Positions 9,069-21,081 of a stretch of 64,000 nt of DNA are shown one piece after another (position 1 is the stretch's first letter; every line of letters starts with the position of its first letter). Made by a program: the position numbers and the translations under genes. The stretch comes from Corylus avellana (Eukaryota; Streptophyta; Magnoliopsida; Fagales; Betulaceae): the NCBI RefSeq assembly GCF_901000735.1, contig NC_081543.1:12907369-12971368 (forward strand), read 5' to 3'. A model generated the notes under the pieces. It was not told the DNA's origin. It was given only the letters and a program-made list of their open reading frames with translations, and made no database searches.

Positions 9069-10802
9069 ATGGCTCTAAGCAATAATGTCATCGGAGCCAT
9101 CAACTTCGTGGCTATGCTCCTCTCAGTACCGATCATAGGGGCCGGAATCTGGCTGGCCACAGAACCGGACAACTCTTGCGTCAAAATCTTACAATGGCCG
9201 GTCATCATACTTGGGGTGTTGATCTTGGTCGTGGCACTAGCAGGCTTTGTCGGAGCTTTTTGGCGGATCCCGTGGCTCCTTATTTTTTACCTGGTCGCCA
9301 TGCTTGTTCTTATAATATTGCTTGCCTGTCTGGTGGTTTTCGTCTACATGGTCACCATGAGGGGGTCCGGCCACCTTGAGCCGAGCCGGGCTTACTTGGA
9401 ATATCATCTTGATGACTATTCCGGCTGGCTCCGGCGGAGGGTTCAAAGTTCTTACAAGTGGGAGCGCATAAGGAACTGCCTTAGCTCAACAACTATGTGT
9501 GCTGAGTTGAGCCAGAGTTATCGCATGGCTCAGGATTTCTTTAATGCACATATTACCCCCTTGCAGGTAAACTAATTTCTAAAATTGAAGCTATTTTTTT
9601 TTTCTTTTCTTTTCTTGTGTAAGTAAATATTGTGCCGACATGTCAAAAAAAAAAAAAAAAATCCTAATAACCCTTGCTATGTCTTTAGAACATGGTTAAA
9701 CAATGGCTCCTGATCATGTCGTTTCTGGATTTATTTCGTTGGGTGTAATATACTTTTTTGGGTTCACAAAAATTATCTACTGAATGACGAACCTCATTGA
9801 TGTTGCTGCTGCTGAAGAATAAGAAACGATTTTTATTTGTCTCTTTTTGGCTAGGCAAAGTATGTTATCCGGAAGATAAATGCTTTTTAGTCTACTGTTA
9901 TATAATTATTATTCAACTGAGATGTCATGAAAATCAACCATTGATTTTTTTTTAAAAAAATAATTTTAAATTTTTATTGATTTAAAAGTTGATTTTTACT
10001 ATCACACCATTCCAGTTGTATGGTAGTTGTATAGCAGTCTACTAAATTAACATTACTCTTTATGAAATTAGTTCAATAATAATTTTGAATGAGTAATTAT
10101 ACTATTTAGTAGACTCATATATAAAAATCAACCTTTGAATTAGGGCTTTATTTATTTGTTTTTTTAACCTCTAATGGCATGTAGTTATACATGAGTCTAC
10201 TAAATAGCATTATTTATTTTTAAAATTCGGTGAATTTATTATTTGTAAATTTGTTAAGAGAGTAAACTCAAATGGCATTCCTTCTTCAAGTTTCCTACGA
10301 GGCACATCCTTGTTATCTAATCAAAGTATTCTTAGAATAACCTCCATCTTAAACTAGGGTTTCTAAAAGTCTAAGATTCCTCAGCTATGTGCCACGTACC
10401 CTGGTCTTTTTTTTTTTTCTTTTTTTCCTCTTTTTCCAAATATTCTTCATCTTTATCTTTTATTCCTTTTTACATGCTTTTTCTTTACAGTCGGGATGCT
10501 GTAAGCCACCGACCCAATGTGGGTACACATTCGTGAATCCAACCTACTGGATAAGTCCCATTAACACAGCAGCCGACATGGATTGCCTGCAATGGAGCAA
10601 CGAGCAGACCCAACTTTGCTACAACTGTGATTCATGCAAAGCTGGATTATTGGCCAATCTGAAGAAGGAATGGAGAAGAGCAGATATTGTATTGCTCATT
10701 ACTCTGGTTGCTTTGATTTCTGTATATTTGATAGGGTGTTGTGCATTCAGGAATGCTAAAACTGAAGACCTCTTTCGCAAATACAAGCAAGGTTACACGT
10801 GA
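9069..10802 (+). CDS. Tetraspanin, TET8-like, copy 1 (two exons)
   Basis: Exon 1 is 9069-9566 (166 codons) and exon 2 is 10491-10802 (103 codons plus TGA), giving 269 residues. The 924-bp intron starts GTAAAC, ends TTTACAG and is in phase 0. Four membrane segments are visible at about residues 6-29, 41-65, 69-95 and 228-250. Between TM3 and TM4 is the large extracellular loop with the plant signature GCCKPP (168-173), further cysteines (CG at 176, DC, LCYNCDSC) and the usual AGLLANLKKEW before TM4. The tail CCAFRNAKTEDLF and the overall length match the Arabidopsis TET7/8/9 group. Tetraspanins organise plasma-membrane microdomains, and TET8 marks plant extracellular vesicles. Subgroup assignment is by pattern and length. 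The intron carries two MITE family B copies. The protein is identical to copy 2. Confidence 0.95.
9883..10215. mobile_element. Two MITE family B copies inside the tetraspanin intron
   Basis: 9883-10059 runs from TTTTTAGTCTACTG to CAGTCTACTAAATTAACATT with the internal inverted words AAAATCAACC / GTTGATTTTTACT. 10091-10215 runs from CTATTTAGTAGACTCATA to ATGAGTCTACTAAATAGC. Other copies are at 31253-31424, 39951-40115 and 49665-49838. The allelic pair is at about 16045-16228 and 16258-16392. They add intron length without touching the splice sites. Confidence 0.65.
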
Positions 10803-11530
10803 GAGAGGAGTAATTCTAAATATTCACCTCTCAGTCTCGTTCCTATATTATTAGCAATCTAAGAATTGATGAGCAATCCAATCATATAAGAGCGGGATAA
10901 GAGATGAGTACTTAAAATTACTCTAAGAGACAAATGCATGCAGCTAGCTTGTTACATATGTGTTGGGTGAATGGCATTTTGGATATTTTTGTATAAGAAA
11001 TATTGCACTGTTTCTTTTCTTTGTCGTGGGGTTACATATATATATATGTCTTGGGTTTGATGATATGATTAGTGTTGAAAATTGAGGAAAGTTGTCAAGG
11101 AGGAGTGTGCGTGGATTGCGGAGGGCACCGAAAGCTGATTGCTTTGTCCAAGTTAAAGTTACTAATTAACACGGTTTAGTGTGTGGAACCACATGGTGAC
11201 TTTTTATTGCAGGCCGATTTCATGACTCATTTTACCTTTTTAACTTTCTCCAATTTCCAATCACAATACAGAATGAAAAGGGCATGTTATCGTCTGAGGT
11301 ACAAAAGTAAAAGATATATATGGGTCTTCCTTTTCTTGTTTTTTCTTTGCAAAAGAAAAATAAAGAAATGGGCCATGGCTGCTAGAGCCTAGAAGCAGCT
11401 CGATCTCTATATATAACATCATGGTGCAATAGATTTTTTGTGGCGGTCCAGATCCTGACAACATACAATTAAAGAAAAAGAATGAAAAATTAAAAGACAG
11501 CCTTGAAGTTTTTAGAAGTGACTGAACCAC

Positions 11531-11630
11531 NNNNNNNNNNNNNNNNNNNNNNNNNNNNNNNNNNNNNNNNNNNNNNNNNNNNNNNNNNNNNNNNNNNNNN
11601 NNNNNNNNNNNNNNNNNNNNNNNNNNNNNN
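11531..11630. other. Assembly gap (exactly 100 N)
   Basis: A run of exactly 100 N. The fixed round length suggests a scaffolder placeholder of unknown real size. The flanking sequence on both sides belongs to the same repeated unit. Confidence 0.97.
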
Positions 11631-13590
11631 TTCTTTTTTTTTTTTTTTATGTTATTTTCCTCAACTTGTATCACTCTTGTGTCCCTCAAAAAATGAGGTG
11701 GCTTTAAAATCACTATTTAATCAAAATTCAATAATTATCAATTATATGTCCAATGGTGATTTTTAGAGCCACATCACTCCTGAAACAACACAAAAATGAC
11801 CTCTAGCATTACTCTATTTCCTCTCACTCTCTCTCCACTTGACCGCAACATGCTTATTTCTTCCAACTCTAGATCTTACACTTAAAACTAATAAAAAATA
11901 ATATTTAACTAAAGTTGAAAAATATATATAAAGAGTTTGCTATTTTGTTTCTTTTAAAACTCTGGCTCTTCAAATTTGAAAAGTGAACTTTTTTCCTCAA
12001 AATTAGTTTTATTTGAAAAGCTCACTAGGTTCGCTCTTTCCCATCTCTTATACATTCTTTTTATAAATCTATCATTGAATATGTGAGACCGACTCATCTC
12101 TTGTACATAGATGAACAAAAAATTGGCAAAAGATAAAAACCAAATATTTCTCTTTTTTTTTTTTTTTTTTTACAATAACTTATCTTAGACGTTAGTTTGA
12201 ACCGTCAAATTAGCATTGTACAATAGTTATGCTATGAAATATGATTTCTAACATTACTCATTACAAAACACAAAATTAAAAGATAGTTCAAGTTGGCTAG
12301 GTGGCTTATGGTGGCTACATGCCCCATGGTTGCTGAAACTGATATAAGGTCTGTTTAGGTGTGCGTTTGAGGAGTTTAAAAATGCGTTTAACATTTAAAA
12401 AGATCGTTTGAAAAATACCCGTTTGGTAAAAAAAAAAAACCTAAAAGCACTTTTAAGGGTTTTAAAATCTTAAAAATTGTCAAAACGTACTTTTGGTAAA
12501 AAATTAAAAATAAAATTTTTGTCAAAAAAAAAAAAAAAAAAAAAAAACTTTTTAACTGAAAAAATTTTATTTCTCAAATACAATAAGAATAATGCTTTTA
12601 ATAGTCTTTGCAGGGGCTGCGAAACTCGCTTGGTAGCCTTGCGGTGGGGCGTCAGATTCACCTGGTGGCTATCAAATTAGGGTTGGCAGCCTTGTACGCG
12701 GGGTTGTCGACAATGCCTAGTGGCTTATGCGTGGCCACTAGATGTACATAGCATCCTCGCTGTGGCTACAAACTGCCTGACAGCCTAGCAACCAAATATA
12801 TAGTGGCTGCCAAATCCAACAAGCTAAAATTGTTATTTTTTACTTTTTCTTAAAAAATATATTTCTCAGTTTTTCTATTTTTCAAAAACACTTTTAAAAT
12901 ATATTTCATACAGATTTTTTTTACACCCCATATGTAACACCTTTTTCAAATATTACTCTCACCATATGAGTTGATAATACACTAAAAAGGAAAATTTTCA
13001 GTAAAAACATTTTTTCAAGAGGAGATTTTTTTTTTTTTAGAAATGCTAAAACCACATTTTTATCACATAATATTAATGTGGCAATCATAATCAACTATTA
13101 ATTTTTTTTAAAATGATTGATTCAATAGTTATTTCGAACTGTTATGTCAGTATTATGGAATAAAATTCACAATAATGAAAAGCTACTTAGGAGAAGAGGA
13201 AGAAACCCTAGTGACCCCTGAAAGAAGTAAGAATGAGCAAGGAGTAGTCCCTGTGGGACAACCAACCAGCAACCGAAAAAGGGTAAAACCTTACTCAACA
13301 ACTTTCTAGGCAAGGGTTTGCCTGGATCGATGTTTACCTTTCTAAGTAATGGTGACCTGCCGGAGCCTAGTAATGCATAGAAAAAGGTTGAGAGTAATTT
13401 AAAATAGGATTTTAAGAGGGGAAATGATGAATTTTAAGCTTGAAAATACACTCACCGAGCTACACTAGGTAACCACTGTGTGCACTCTGAAGAGAGCTTT
13501 CCAGATTTAAGTCTTATGCATGTGTCCTTCCGACCCTCAAAGCCTAGGTTACACCTAAATTACTACCACTTGAGCAAGATCACTTGATCA

Positions 13591-13779
13591 AGAGGAATGC
13601 TACACATACTTGCACTACTACACTCTCAAATGTATACTTATTTACGCGGCACTAAAAATTACTATTAGATTCAATATTAAATATCTATGATTCATCCAAA
13701 ATCTAACAGTAATTTTTAATGCCACATTAAGAAGTGTGCACTTGAGAGTGTGGACCACGAGTTTGTATAGCATTTCTCC
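13591..13779. mobile_element. MITE family A copy (sister of 7448-7636)
   Basis: Inverted-repeat element, from AGAGGAATGCTACAC to TATAGCATTTCTCC. Its inner arms AAAATTACTATTAGATTCAA and AATCTAACAGTAATTTTTAA are complementary. It is present at the same site in both copies of the large unit, so it predates their divergence. Confidence 0.6.
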
Positions 13780-15100
13780 CCGATCAATTAAATACAGAAG
13801 TACTCAATAAAGTTAGGACGAAAGAGAACAAAAACAAGGCCAAAACGACAGGTTAAGGTTTTTTGACAATAGGTTCAATCGACCGAGACTAAGACACATG
13901 GCATTCAAGGTTTTTTGCAGGGAAATTAAGGGCCTGTTCGACCGATACATATGTTTCATCAACAAGACTGCACGATGCGGCTGAGTCATGATGACTCGAT
14001 CGACTGTGCCACACACGTTGCAACTGATCAATAGACAATAGGCCTAATTAAAAAGCGCTTGGTTGATGAGCATTGTGACCCTTCGAAAAAGTTTGTAAAT
14101 AGAGCATGAGACCAACGTAAAAATTGCTCAAAAACGTTTTCTTCCTTCTCTAAAGAGTTAAGAGACTTGAGAGGCCGAGCCTTAGAGTGGCCAAGCCCTG
14201 CGAAAGTGGCAACTCGACGTGCAATTAACAAAGTTTTGTTCATTCCGTAAACTTGCTCAATTAAAAGATCGGAAACTCGCTGGAGCCACATTGAGTGAAC
14301 TCTCAAGTTTTTTCCACTCTTTGCTTTTCCGAACCCGGTTGTAAGGCATCGTAATTCGTACAAAATTGTTTTCTTCTAACTTTTCAACGACAAATACAAA
14401 TGTTGCTGGCAAGCAGTTTGATTTCTTTCTCGTTACTCCCCATACCCTACAAGCCATTCCTTTTCAAAAAGTAGCACCTAAAGTACTCTGTAGCCTTGAA
14501 AAAATCAACATACACTTTAAAAAGGGAAAATTTTTATTAATGCATCTTCTGTGCACATATTTTGCATATATGTATCTCATCTACACCATTGATTTTGAGC
14601 CAAACTTGACAAAACCCTTTATTAACGACCCATATGAGAGGTGTACACAAGAAATGCATATGCAAGCTATTCAAATAACACTATCCCTCTAAAAAATTGT
14701 CTTTCCTTGCGTAAGTAACTTTTCACTGCTCAATGTACGTAAGGAACATAGAAGTGGTGGGTTGGATGACAAAAGCTGTAAAGCATCTCCAAAACACAAT
14801 TGGTAAAATCATTTTGCTATTTATTGTAGCAAATTATATAAATATTTTTTTTGTTAAATTAATATTTATTTTAAAAGCTTAAACTGATAAGAAATAAGTT
14901 TTACTATTTAATATTCTCTTTCACGTATAAGAGACCTAACACGTGCAATATATAAAATTAAAATAGAAAATAAAGGACGAAAACAAGATTCGAACTCATA
15001 ATATTCGGCTTACTAACATGTTAGAGAATTGATAGAAAAAGGAGTAAAGACTAGTTGATTTTTTTTCACTAGGGTATTTTTTGTTGCTCGAGATATGCTC

Positions 15101-15108
15101 TTTATATA
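15101..15108 (+). promoter_or_regulatory. Putative TATA box of tetraspanin copy 2
   Basis: TTTATATA at the same distance from the ATG as in copy 1; the whole upstream leader is conserved between the copies. Confidence 0.5.
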
Positions 15109-15220
15109 GTTAAATTCTCCACAGCTATATATCTCTTTCCTATTCATCTTATGTTAATTAGAAGATTTTGAACAACAAACAGAACCCACAAAACCTCCCA
15201 AGCAATATTCTCTAACAAAG

Positions 15221-16992
15221 ATGGCTCTAAGCAATAATGTCATCGGAGCCATCAACTTCGTGGCTATGCTCCTCTCAGTGCCGATCATAGGGGCCGGAAT
15301 CTGGCTGGCCACAGAACCGGACAACTCTTGCGTCAAAATCTTACAATGGCCGGTCATCATACTTGGGGTGTTGATCTTGGTCGTGGCACTAGCAGGCTTT
15401 GTCGGAGCTTTTTGGCGGATCCCGTGGCTCCTTATTTTTTACCTGGTCGCCATGCTTGTTCTTATAATATTGCTTGCCTGTCTGGTGGTTTTCGTCTACA
15501 TGGTCACCATGAGGGGGTCCGGCCACCTTGAGCCGAGCCGGGCTTACTTGGAATATCATCTTGATGACTATTCCGGCTGGCTCCGGCGGAGGGTTCAAAG
15601 TTCTTACAAGTGGGAGCGCATAAGGAACTGTCTTAGCTCAACAACTATGTGTGCTGAGCTGAGCCAGAGTTATCGCATGGCTCAGGATTTCTTTAATGCA
15701 CATATTACCCCCTTGCAGGTAAACTAATTTCTAAAATTGAAGCTATTTTTTTTTTCTTTTCTTTTCTTTTCTTGTGTACGTAAATCCTACTCTTGTATTG
15801 TGCAGACAAGTCAAAAAAAAACATATTAATAACCCTTGCTATGTCTTTAGAAATTAGAACATCCTTAAACAATGGCTCCTTATCATGTCGTTTTTGGATT
15901 TATTTCGTTGGGTGTAATATACTTTTTTGGGTTCACAAAAATTATCTACTGAATGACGAACCTCATTGATGTTGCTGCTGCTGAAGAATAAGAATCGATT
16001 TTTATTTGTCTCTTTTTGGCTAGGCAAAGTATGTTATCAGGAAGATAAATGCTTTTTAGTCTACTGTTATATAATTATTATTCAACTGAGATGTCGTGAA
16101 AATCAACCATTGATTTTTTTAAAAAAAATAATTTTAAATTTTTATTGATCTAAAAGTTGATTTTTACTGTCACACCATTCCAGTTGTATGGTACTTGTAT
16201 AGCAGTCTACTAAATTAACATTACTCTTTATGAAATTAGTTCAATAATAATTTTGAATGAGTAATTATACTATTTAGTAGACTCATATATATTGTGTAGT
16301 GTAAAAATCAACCTTTGAATTAGGGCTTTATTTATTTGTTTTTTTAACCTCTAATGGCATGTAGTTGTACATGAGTCTACTAAATAGCATTATTTATTTT
16401 TAAAATTCGGTGAATTTATTATTTGTAAATTTGTTAAGAGAGTAATTAAACTCAAATGGCATTCCTTCTTCAAGTTTCCTACGAGGCACATCCTTGTTAT
16501 CTAATCAAAGTATTCTTAGAATAACCTCCATCTTAAACTAGGGTTTCTAAAAGTCTAAGATTCCTCATCTATGTGCCACGTACCCTGGTCTTTATTTTTT
16601 TTTTATTTTTTATTTTCCTCTTTTTCCAAATATTCTTCTTCTTTATCTTTTATTCCTTTTTACATGCTTTTTCTTTACAGTCGGGATGCTGTAAGCCACC
16701 GACCCAATGTGGGTACACATTCGTGAATCCAACCTACTGGATAAGTCCCATTAACACAGCAGCCGACATGGATTGCCTGCAATGGAGCAACGAGCAGACC
16801 CAACTTTGCTACAACTGTGATTCATGCAAAGCTGGATTATTGGCCAATCTGAAGAAGGAATGGAGAAGAGCAGATATTGTATTGCTCATTACTCTGGTTG
16901 CTTTGATTTCTGTATATTTGATAGGGTGTTGTGCATTCAGGAATGCTAAAACTGAAGACCTCTTTCGCAAATACAAGCAAGGTTACACGTGA
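15221..16992 (+). CDS. Tetraspanin, TET8-like, copy 2 (two exons)
   Basis: Exon 1 is 15221-15718 and exon 2 is 16681-16992. The intron is 962 bp, phase 0, with the same GTAAAC donor and TTTACAG acceptor as copy 1. The 269-residue product has the same four membrane segments and GCCKPP loop motif and is identical to copy 1 residue for residue. By eye the 810 coding bases differ at three positions, all silent: a Val codon at 15280 and, in exon 1, a Cys and a Leu codon near 15631-15660. Intron and flanks differ more, including a short insertion near 16291. Either this is a very recent tandem duplicate or, more likely given the gap geometry, the other allele of copy 1. It should not be counted as a second gene without checking. 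Confidence 0.93.
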
Positions 16993-17745
16993 GAGAGGAG
17001 TAATTCTAAATATTCACCTCTCGTCTCGTTCCTATATTATTAGCAATCTAAGAATTGATGAGTAATCCAATCATATAAGAGCGGGATAAGAGATGAGTAA
17101 TTAAAATTACTCTAAGAGACAAATGCATGCAGCTTGTTACATATGTGTTGGGTGAATGGCATTTTGGATATTTTTGTATAAGAAATATTGCACTGTTTCT
17201 TTTCTTTGTCGTGGGGTTACATATATATATATGTCTTGGGTTTGATGATATGATTAGTGTTGAAAATTGAGGAAAGTTGTCAAGGAGGAGTGTGCGTGGA
17301 TTGCGGAGGGCACCGAAAGCTGATTGCTTTGTCCAAGTTAAAGTTACTAATTAACACGGTTTAGTGTGTGGAACCACATGGTGACTTTTTATTGCAGACC
17401 GATTTCATGACTCATTTTATCTTTTTAACTTTCTCCAATTTCCAATCACAATACAGAATGAAAAGGGCATGTTATCGTCTGAGGTACAAAAGTAAAAGAT
17501 ATATACGGGTTTTCCTCCTCTCTTTTTTTTTTTTTTTTTTTTTCTTTGCAAAAGAAAAATAAAGAAATGGGCCATGGCTGCTAGAGCCTAGAAGCAGCTC
17601 TCTATAACATCATGTGGCATTGTACGGGTGCAATAACTTTTTTTTTTTTTTTTTGTGGCGGTCCAGATCTTGACAACATGCAATTAAAGAAAAAGAATGA
17701 AAAATTGAATGATAGCCTTGGAGTGTTTAGAAGTGACTGAACCAC

Positions 17746-17936
17746 CCAAAGCGCTTGCTTGGCCACCCAAGACATGTCTTATTAAAGTGACTAGCTGGAT
17801 TGTTCGGAAGTTGATTTGCCAAAAGCTAAGAGTTTAACTTGAATTATGAGCATTATTTGGCATTTTATAGGAGGGAGGTGAATGAGTTTAAGCAATCTTG
17901 TTTGTTTTTAGCCCTCAAAGCACCTATCTACATGAA
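17746..17936. other. Short single-copy stretch between the two duplicated units
   Basis: Unique sequence linking the end of the first unit to the start of the second. No gene is visible. Confidence 0.6.
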
Positions 17937-18116
17937 AGAGTAATGCTAGAAATAAAATTTTTGTTCCTCTTTTATCTTCTAAAAGTGATATGCTTTTAAA
18001 ATTACTATTTGATCAACATTCAATAGTAATTTATCTTAAAACTAATAATAATTTTCAAAAACACATCAATTTTAGAGAATAAAAAGAGAACAAAAACCGT
18101 ACTTTTAGTATTACTT
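17937..18116. mobile_element. MITE family A copy at the left edge of the second unit
   Basis: From AGAGTAATGCTAGAAATA to TTTTAGTATTACTTT, with the inner arms TTAAAATTACTATTTGATCA and TAATAATAATTTTCAAAAAC. The sister copy is at 21536-21715 and begins exactly at the gap edge. Confidence 0.65.
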
Positions 18117-18494
18117 TAATGAAATAGACCCAATAAAAGCTCAAGAGAGCCTCACAGCGGGCCATTTGTCGTAAGAGGCTAGGAGGTCTGAGAGGCTCGA
18201 AAGCCTACAAGAGCCCGAAGGGGCCACAAAGCCCAAGAGTCCAACCAAGCTTAAGGAGGCCTAATAAGCTCCTACAACAAAATATAAAAAAGTCTCTACC
18301 TTCTCTCATTCCAGTAAGGGCATGTTTTGCGTGCAGGTGATATTTCGGCCCATTCCGTACGTGACATTTTTTTGGATCTAACACAATAGTCATTGGGCTC
18401 AGTGGAAATACAATAGTCAAATGTCAATAGTCATTGGGCTCATTGGGCTCTTTGGGCCAAGGCCCGCCGGAAAAGCTCAGAAAAAGAGACAACT

Positions 18495-18673
18495 TCTCGC
18501 AATGGGAAGTGTTAGGGAGCCAAACAAATGAATCCAGAAAATTTTTCAAACTGACGTGGCAGGCAAAGAAGAGAAAATTGTAGTTTTTTTAATTTAAAAA
18601 CTCTTGCCACGCCAGTTTAAATTTTTTTTTTTAGATTCATTTGTTTGGCTCTCTAGCACTTCTCTCTCGCAAT
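18495..18673. mobile_element. 161-bp hairpin MITE (Mutator-like) with 9-bp target duplication
   Basis: The element at 18504-18664 has terminal inverted repeats: GGGAAGTGTTAGGGAGCCAA at the left against GGCTCTCTAGCACTTCTC at the right end, and the arms extend through GCCAAACAAATGAATC / GATTCATTTGTTTGGC. It is flanked by TCTCGCAAT at 18495-18503 and 18665-18673. The sister copy has a single TCTCGCAAT at 22042-22050 with no insertion. The 9-bp duplication and long TIR point to the Mutator superfamily. There is no coding capacity. Confidence 0.92.
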
Positions 18674-19687
18674 AGTTTAATAAGAAAATTTGGGCTTATA
18701 CAGGTGCAAAATGTCATTGTTTTGTAAATGACATTTTTATTAACATTATTATTTATACGGGTGCAATTGTCCCCATTATATATGGATTACTTATTCCCTT
18801 TCATTTCAAGTGAAATACATGTTTTTTAAATAGCATGTGAGAAACATATGTTTTTTGAATAAAATTTATTCCAACTTTGCTCTTGTAATTAAAAAAAAAA
18901 AAAAGCATATGTTTTTCATCAGTAAATAATATATTGAAAAAATTTCCTCTAACTTCGAAAGAAAACTCTGTCAAACCCAAAATACTAGTTCTGCTCCTAC
19001 TAATGGTTTATAAGTATTTAACATTATAAATATTAAAATGTCATTTACACCATTGTATGCCGACAATAACATAAAAGTGACCGTCTCCCCTCCTAAAAAT
19101 CGATTTAAAAGCTGGGTGAAAGGATTTTTTTTTTTTCATCTAAAAAGAATATATATATTATATATATAATGGGTGTGATGGGCTTTTGGGAAACGAAAAG
19201 CTAGCCCAACTCGGATGATGGCCGAAGCAGTCATATTTTCTTTCAATTGGATGGTAGGCCCAAAACTCAAACCATCGAGGCGCCAACCTCAAAACCTCTT
19301 TTCATTACTAGCCCGTATCAATGTGATTAATTTCGTCCAAAGTTTCTTCGGACATAGTTTTTTTCTTAAGGAATTTAATCACACACACATATTTATATCC
19401 ACCACGTGGCATTAGATATATATACACCGATAAATCCAACAAAATAAAATAAAGAGAAAAACTTGAAAACATGTTGGCGTGCCTGTTTCAAGATCTGTTT
19501 CCTTGGGCGACACAATCCGTATGGCTCCACAACCACGCCACCAATGGGCAAGAAGGAACCCTGGTTCCATGCATATGGAAGATATAGACGCACAAAATTT
19601 GGAATATTTGTTTTCTTTTGGATAATCTTATCCAGAACTTACTCTTTGCCCTTAAAGTCTCACCCTTATTACCAAAAAACCAGACAT

Positions 19688-19903
19688 TTTAATGCAATTA
19701 ATTACTTCAACTCCCTGATGGAAGATGCCAAGATCATTCTTCCAAGCTGTTGTTCATGGGAGGTTTGCCACGTTAGGCGAGCTGCGAATGAGGTGGCACA
19801 TAGAATAGCTAAGGTGGCACTCACTCTCAATGAAATTCATGTCTGGGAAGATTATATTCCTTTATGCATTAGGGAGATTGTAATGGCTGAAAGGCCTCTT
19901 TGA
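19688..19903 (+). pseudogene. RNase H-like (RVT_3) fragment from a LINE
   Basis: The last ~70 residues of the open frame match the C-terminal part of plant LINE RNase H domains: FNSLMEDAKIIL, then WEVCHVRRAANEVAHRIAKV, whose RxANEVAHxxAK helix is diagnostic. It ends REIVMAERPL and TGA. The catalytic D-E-D core strands are absent upstream, and the preceding frame is not recognisable. It is a dead fragment, duplicated at 23200-23415. Confidence 0.75.
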
Positions 19904-21050
19904 GAATTATTATATATGAATTACTTCAACTCTCTTGGTGTGGGGGACGTAATTAAAAAACTATTGTGCTATATTATGTGCGGCAATATCTGCACTCATG
20001 AAGCTGAATTAAGATTATTTTCGGTTTAAATGAATTTGAGAATATCTACTTAGTTATATTTGAAGGGTATTGAGGATACAAAAATACTCTTAAAATATAA
20101 CTAACTGAATGCTTTCCCGTTCAAATAAACTGAAGAGGATCCAGTTCTGATGTAGCTAGAATGTGAAAATTGAGTAAATAGTATTAATTGGATTTTTAAA
20201 ATTATAAATTTTTATTATATAAATATTTTGAATAATTAGTGATTTAACATGAGAGATTTTGAGCTTGAACTTTGATTTTACAATCTATCCCCCATTTCAA
20301 TTAAAATAGTCAACGTGCTATATGAAATACCGGGAATAGGAATTATAGGATCCTCTCGATTTCACTTAAAATAAAGAAGATTATTGTCCGTGTTATCATA
20401 TTCAATACATGAAGAAAGATATTAGAATATTAAATGAGATGATTAAATTTATTTTTTTTTTTTTATAAAAAAAAAAAAGGTTGAAAAAAAAAAAAAAATT
20501 GGGGTAAAAGTGGTCCAAGTGAGCCAGCCACCATTTTTGATTGGGGACCAAAGTTCAGTGAGTTGGGTGGGGAGAGGTGAGTAGTCTTGTTGTCATACTG
20601 ATCTGAAGGCTCACAAACAAAATGGTTCAATCAATGAAAAAGTTGACTTTTTGGAATGGCTAGGTTGACTTAAGGGGATGGCCAAGTCCTTGCTACAATG
20701 TATTGTCAGGTCGGCTTAAATGTGGCCATAAATCCGCACCATAACTAATTCCTTCACATAATTGCAATGCCCATAGACTTTTATAACATTCAAGATTTTT
20801 TTTTGGTTTAGGAAGTGACTAATTCTTAATGGCGTTTTGACTTTTAATTTTTTTTTTTTTTTTTTTTTTTTGTAAACTCAACTGTAGAAACGATTTAGTA
20901 ATTATAATTTTAAATTTTAGAATGTGGATATTTAATGTTTAAATATTTATGGCCAAGCCCTTCTTTCAATGTCAGCTTAAATGTGGTCATAAATTAGCCC
21001 CCACATAATTTAAAGCTAACATACAAAGTCAATATTAACACAATAACACG

Positions 21051-21079
<29 letters not shown>
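21051..21079. repeat. (TA)n microsatellite
   Basis: About 15 TA units followed by CATATGC. The sister copy (24552-24580) lacks roughly 60 bp immediately after the tract. Confidence 0.9.

Positions 21080-21081
<2 letters not shown>

Larger units (their letters stand above)
5495..11530 (+). repeat. Left copy of ~6-kb duplicated unit (contains tetraspanin copy 1)
   Basis: Collinear with 11631-17745. Homology begins where the right copy begins, just after the N gap, and runs to the last base before the gap (TTTAGAAGTGACTGAACCAC). Differences are scattered substitutions, homopolymer length changes and small indels; examples are four missing bases at about 13245 and an extra 7 bp in the right copy at 14033-14040. 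See the first finding: the two copies are probably alternative haplotypes of one locus. Confidence 0.93.
11631..17745 (+). repeat. Right copy of ~6-kb duplicated unit (contains tetraspanin copy 2)
   Basis: Begins at the first base after the N gap and matches 5495-11530 throughout, ending at AAGTGACTGAACCAC (17745). After that the sequence continues as unique DNA. It contains allelic versions of the MITE, promoter, gene and intron features listed for the left copy. Confidence 0.93.

Noticed and set aside
9176..9446. Alternative frames inside tetraspanin exon 1 (both strands)
   Set aside because: Shadows of the tetraspanin coding frame; same in copy 2 at 15328-15598.
9069..16992. Tetraspanin gene-family expansion by tandem duplication
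   Set aside because: The gap geometry and the identical proteins make two alleles of one gene the better explanation; kept as a finding to test.
19463..19687. N-terminal half of the open frame containing the RNase H fragment
   Set aside because: No match to the RNase H fold and probably unrelated sequence read in frame; only the last ~70 residues are supported.
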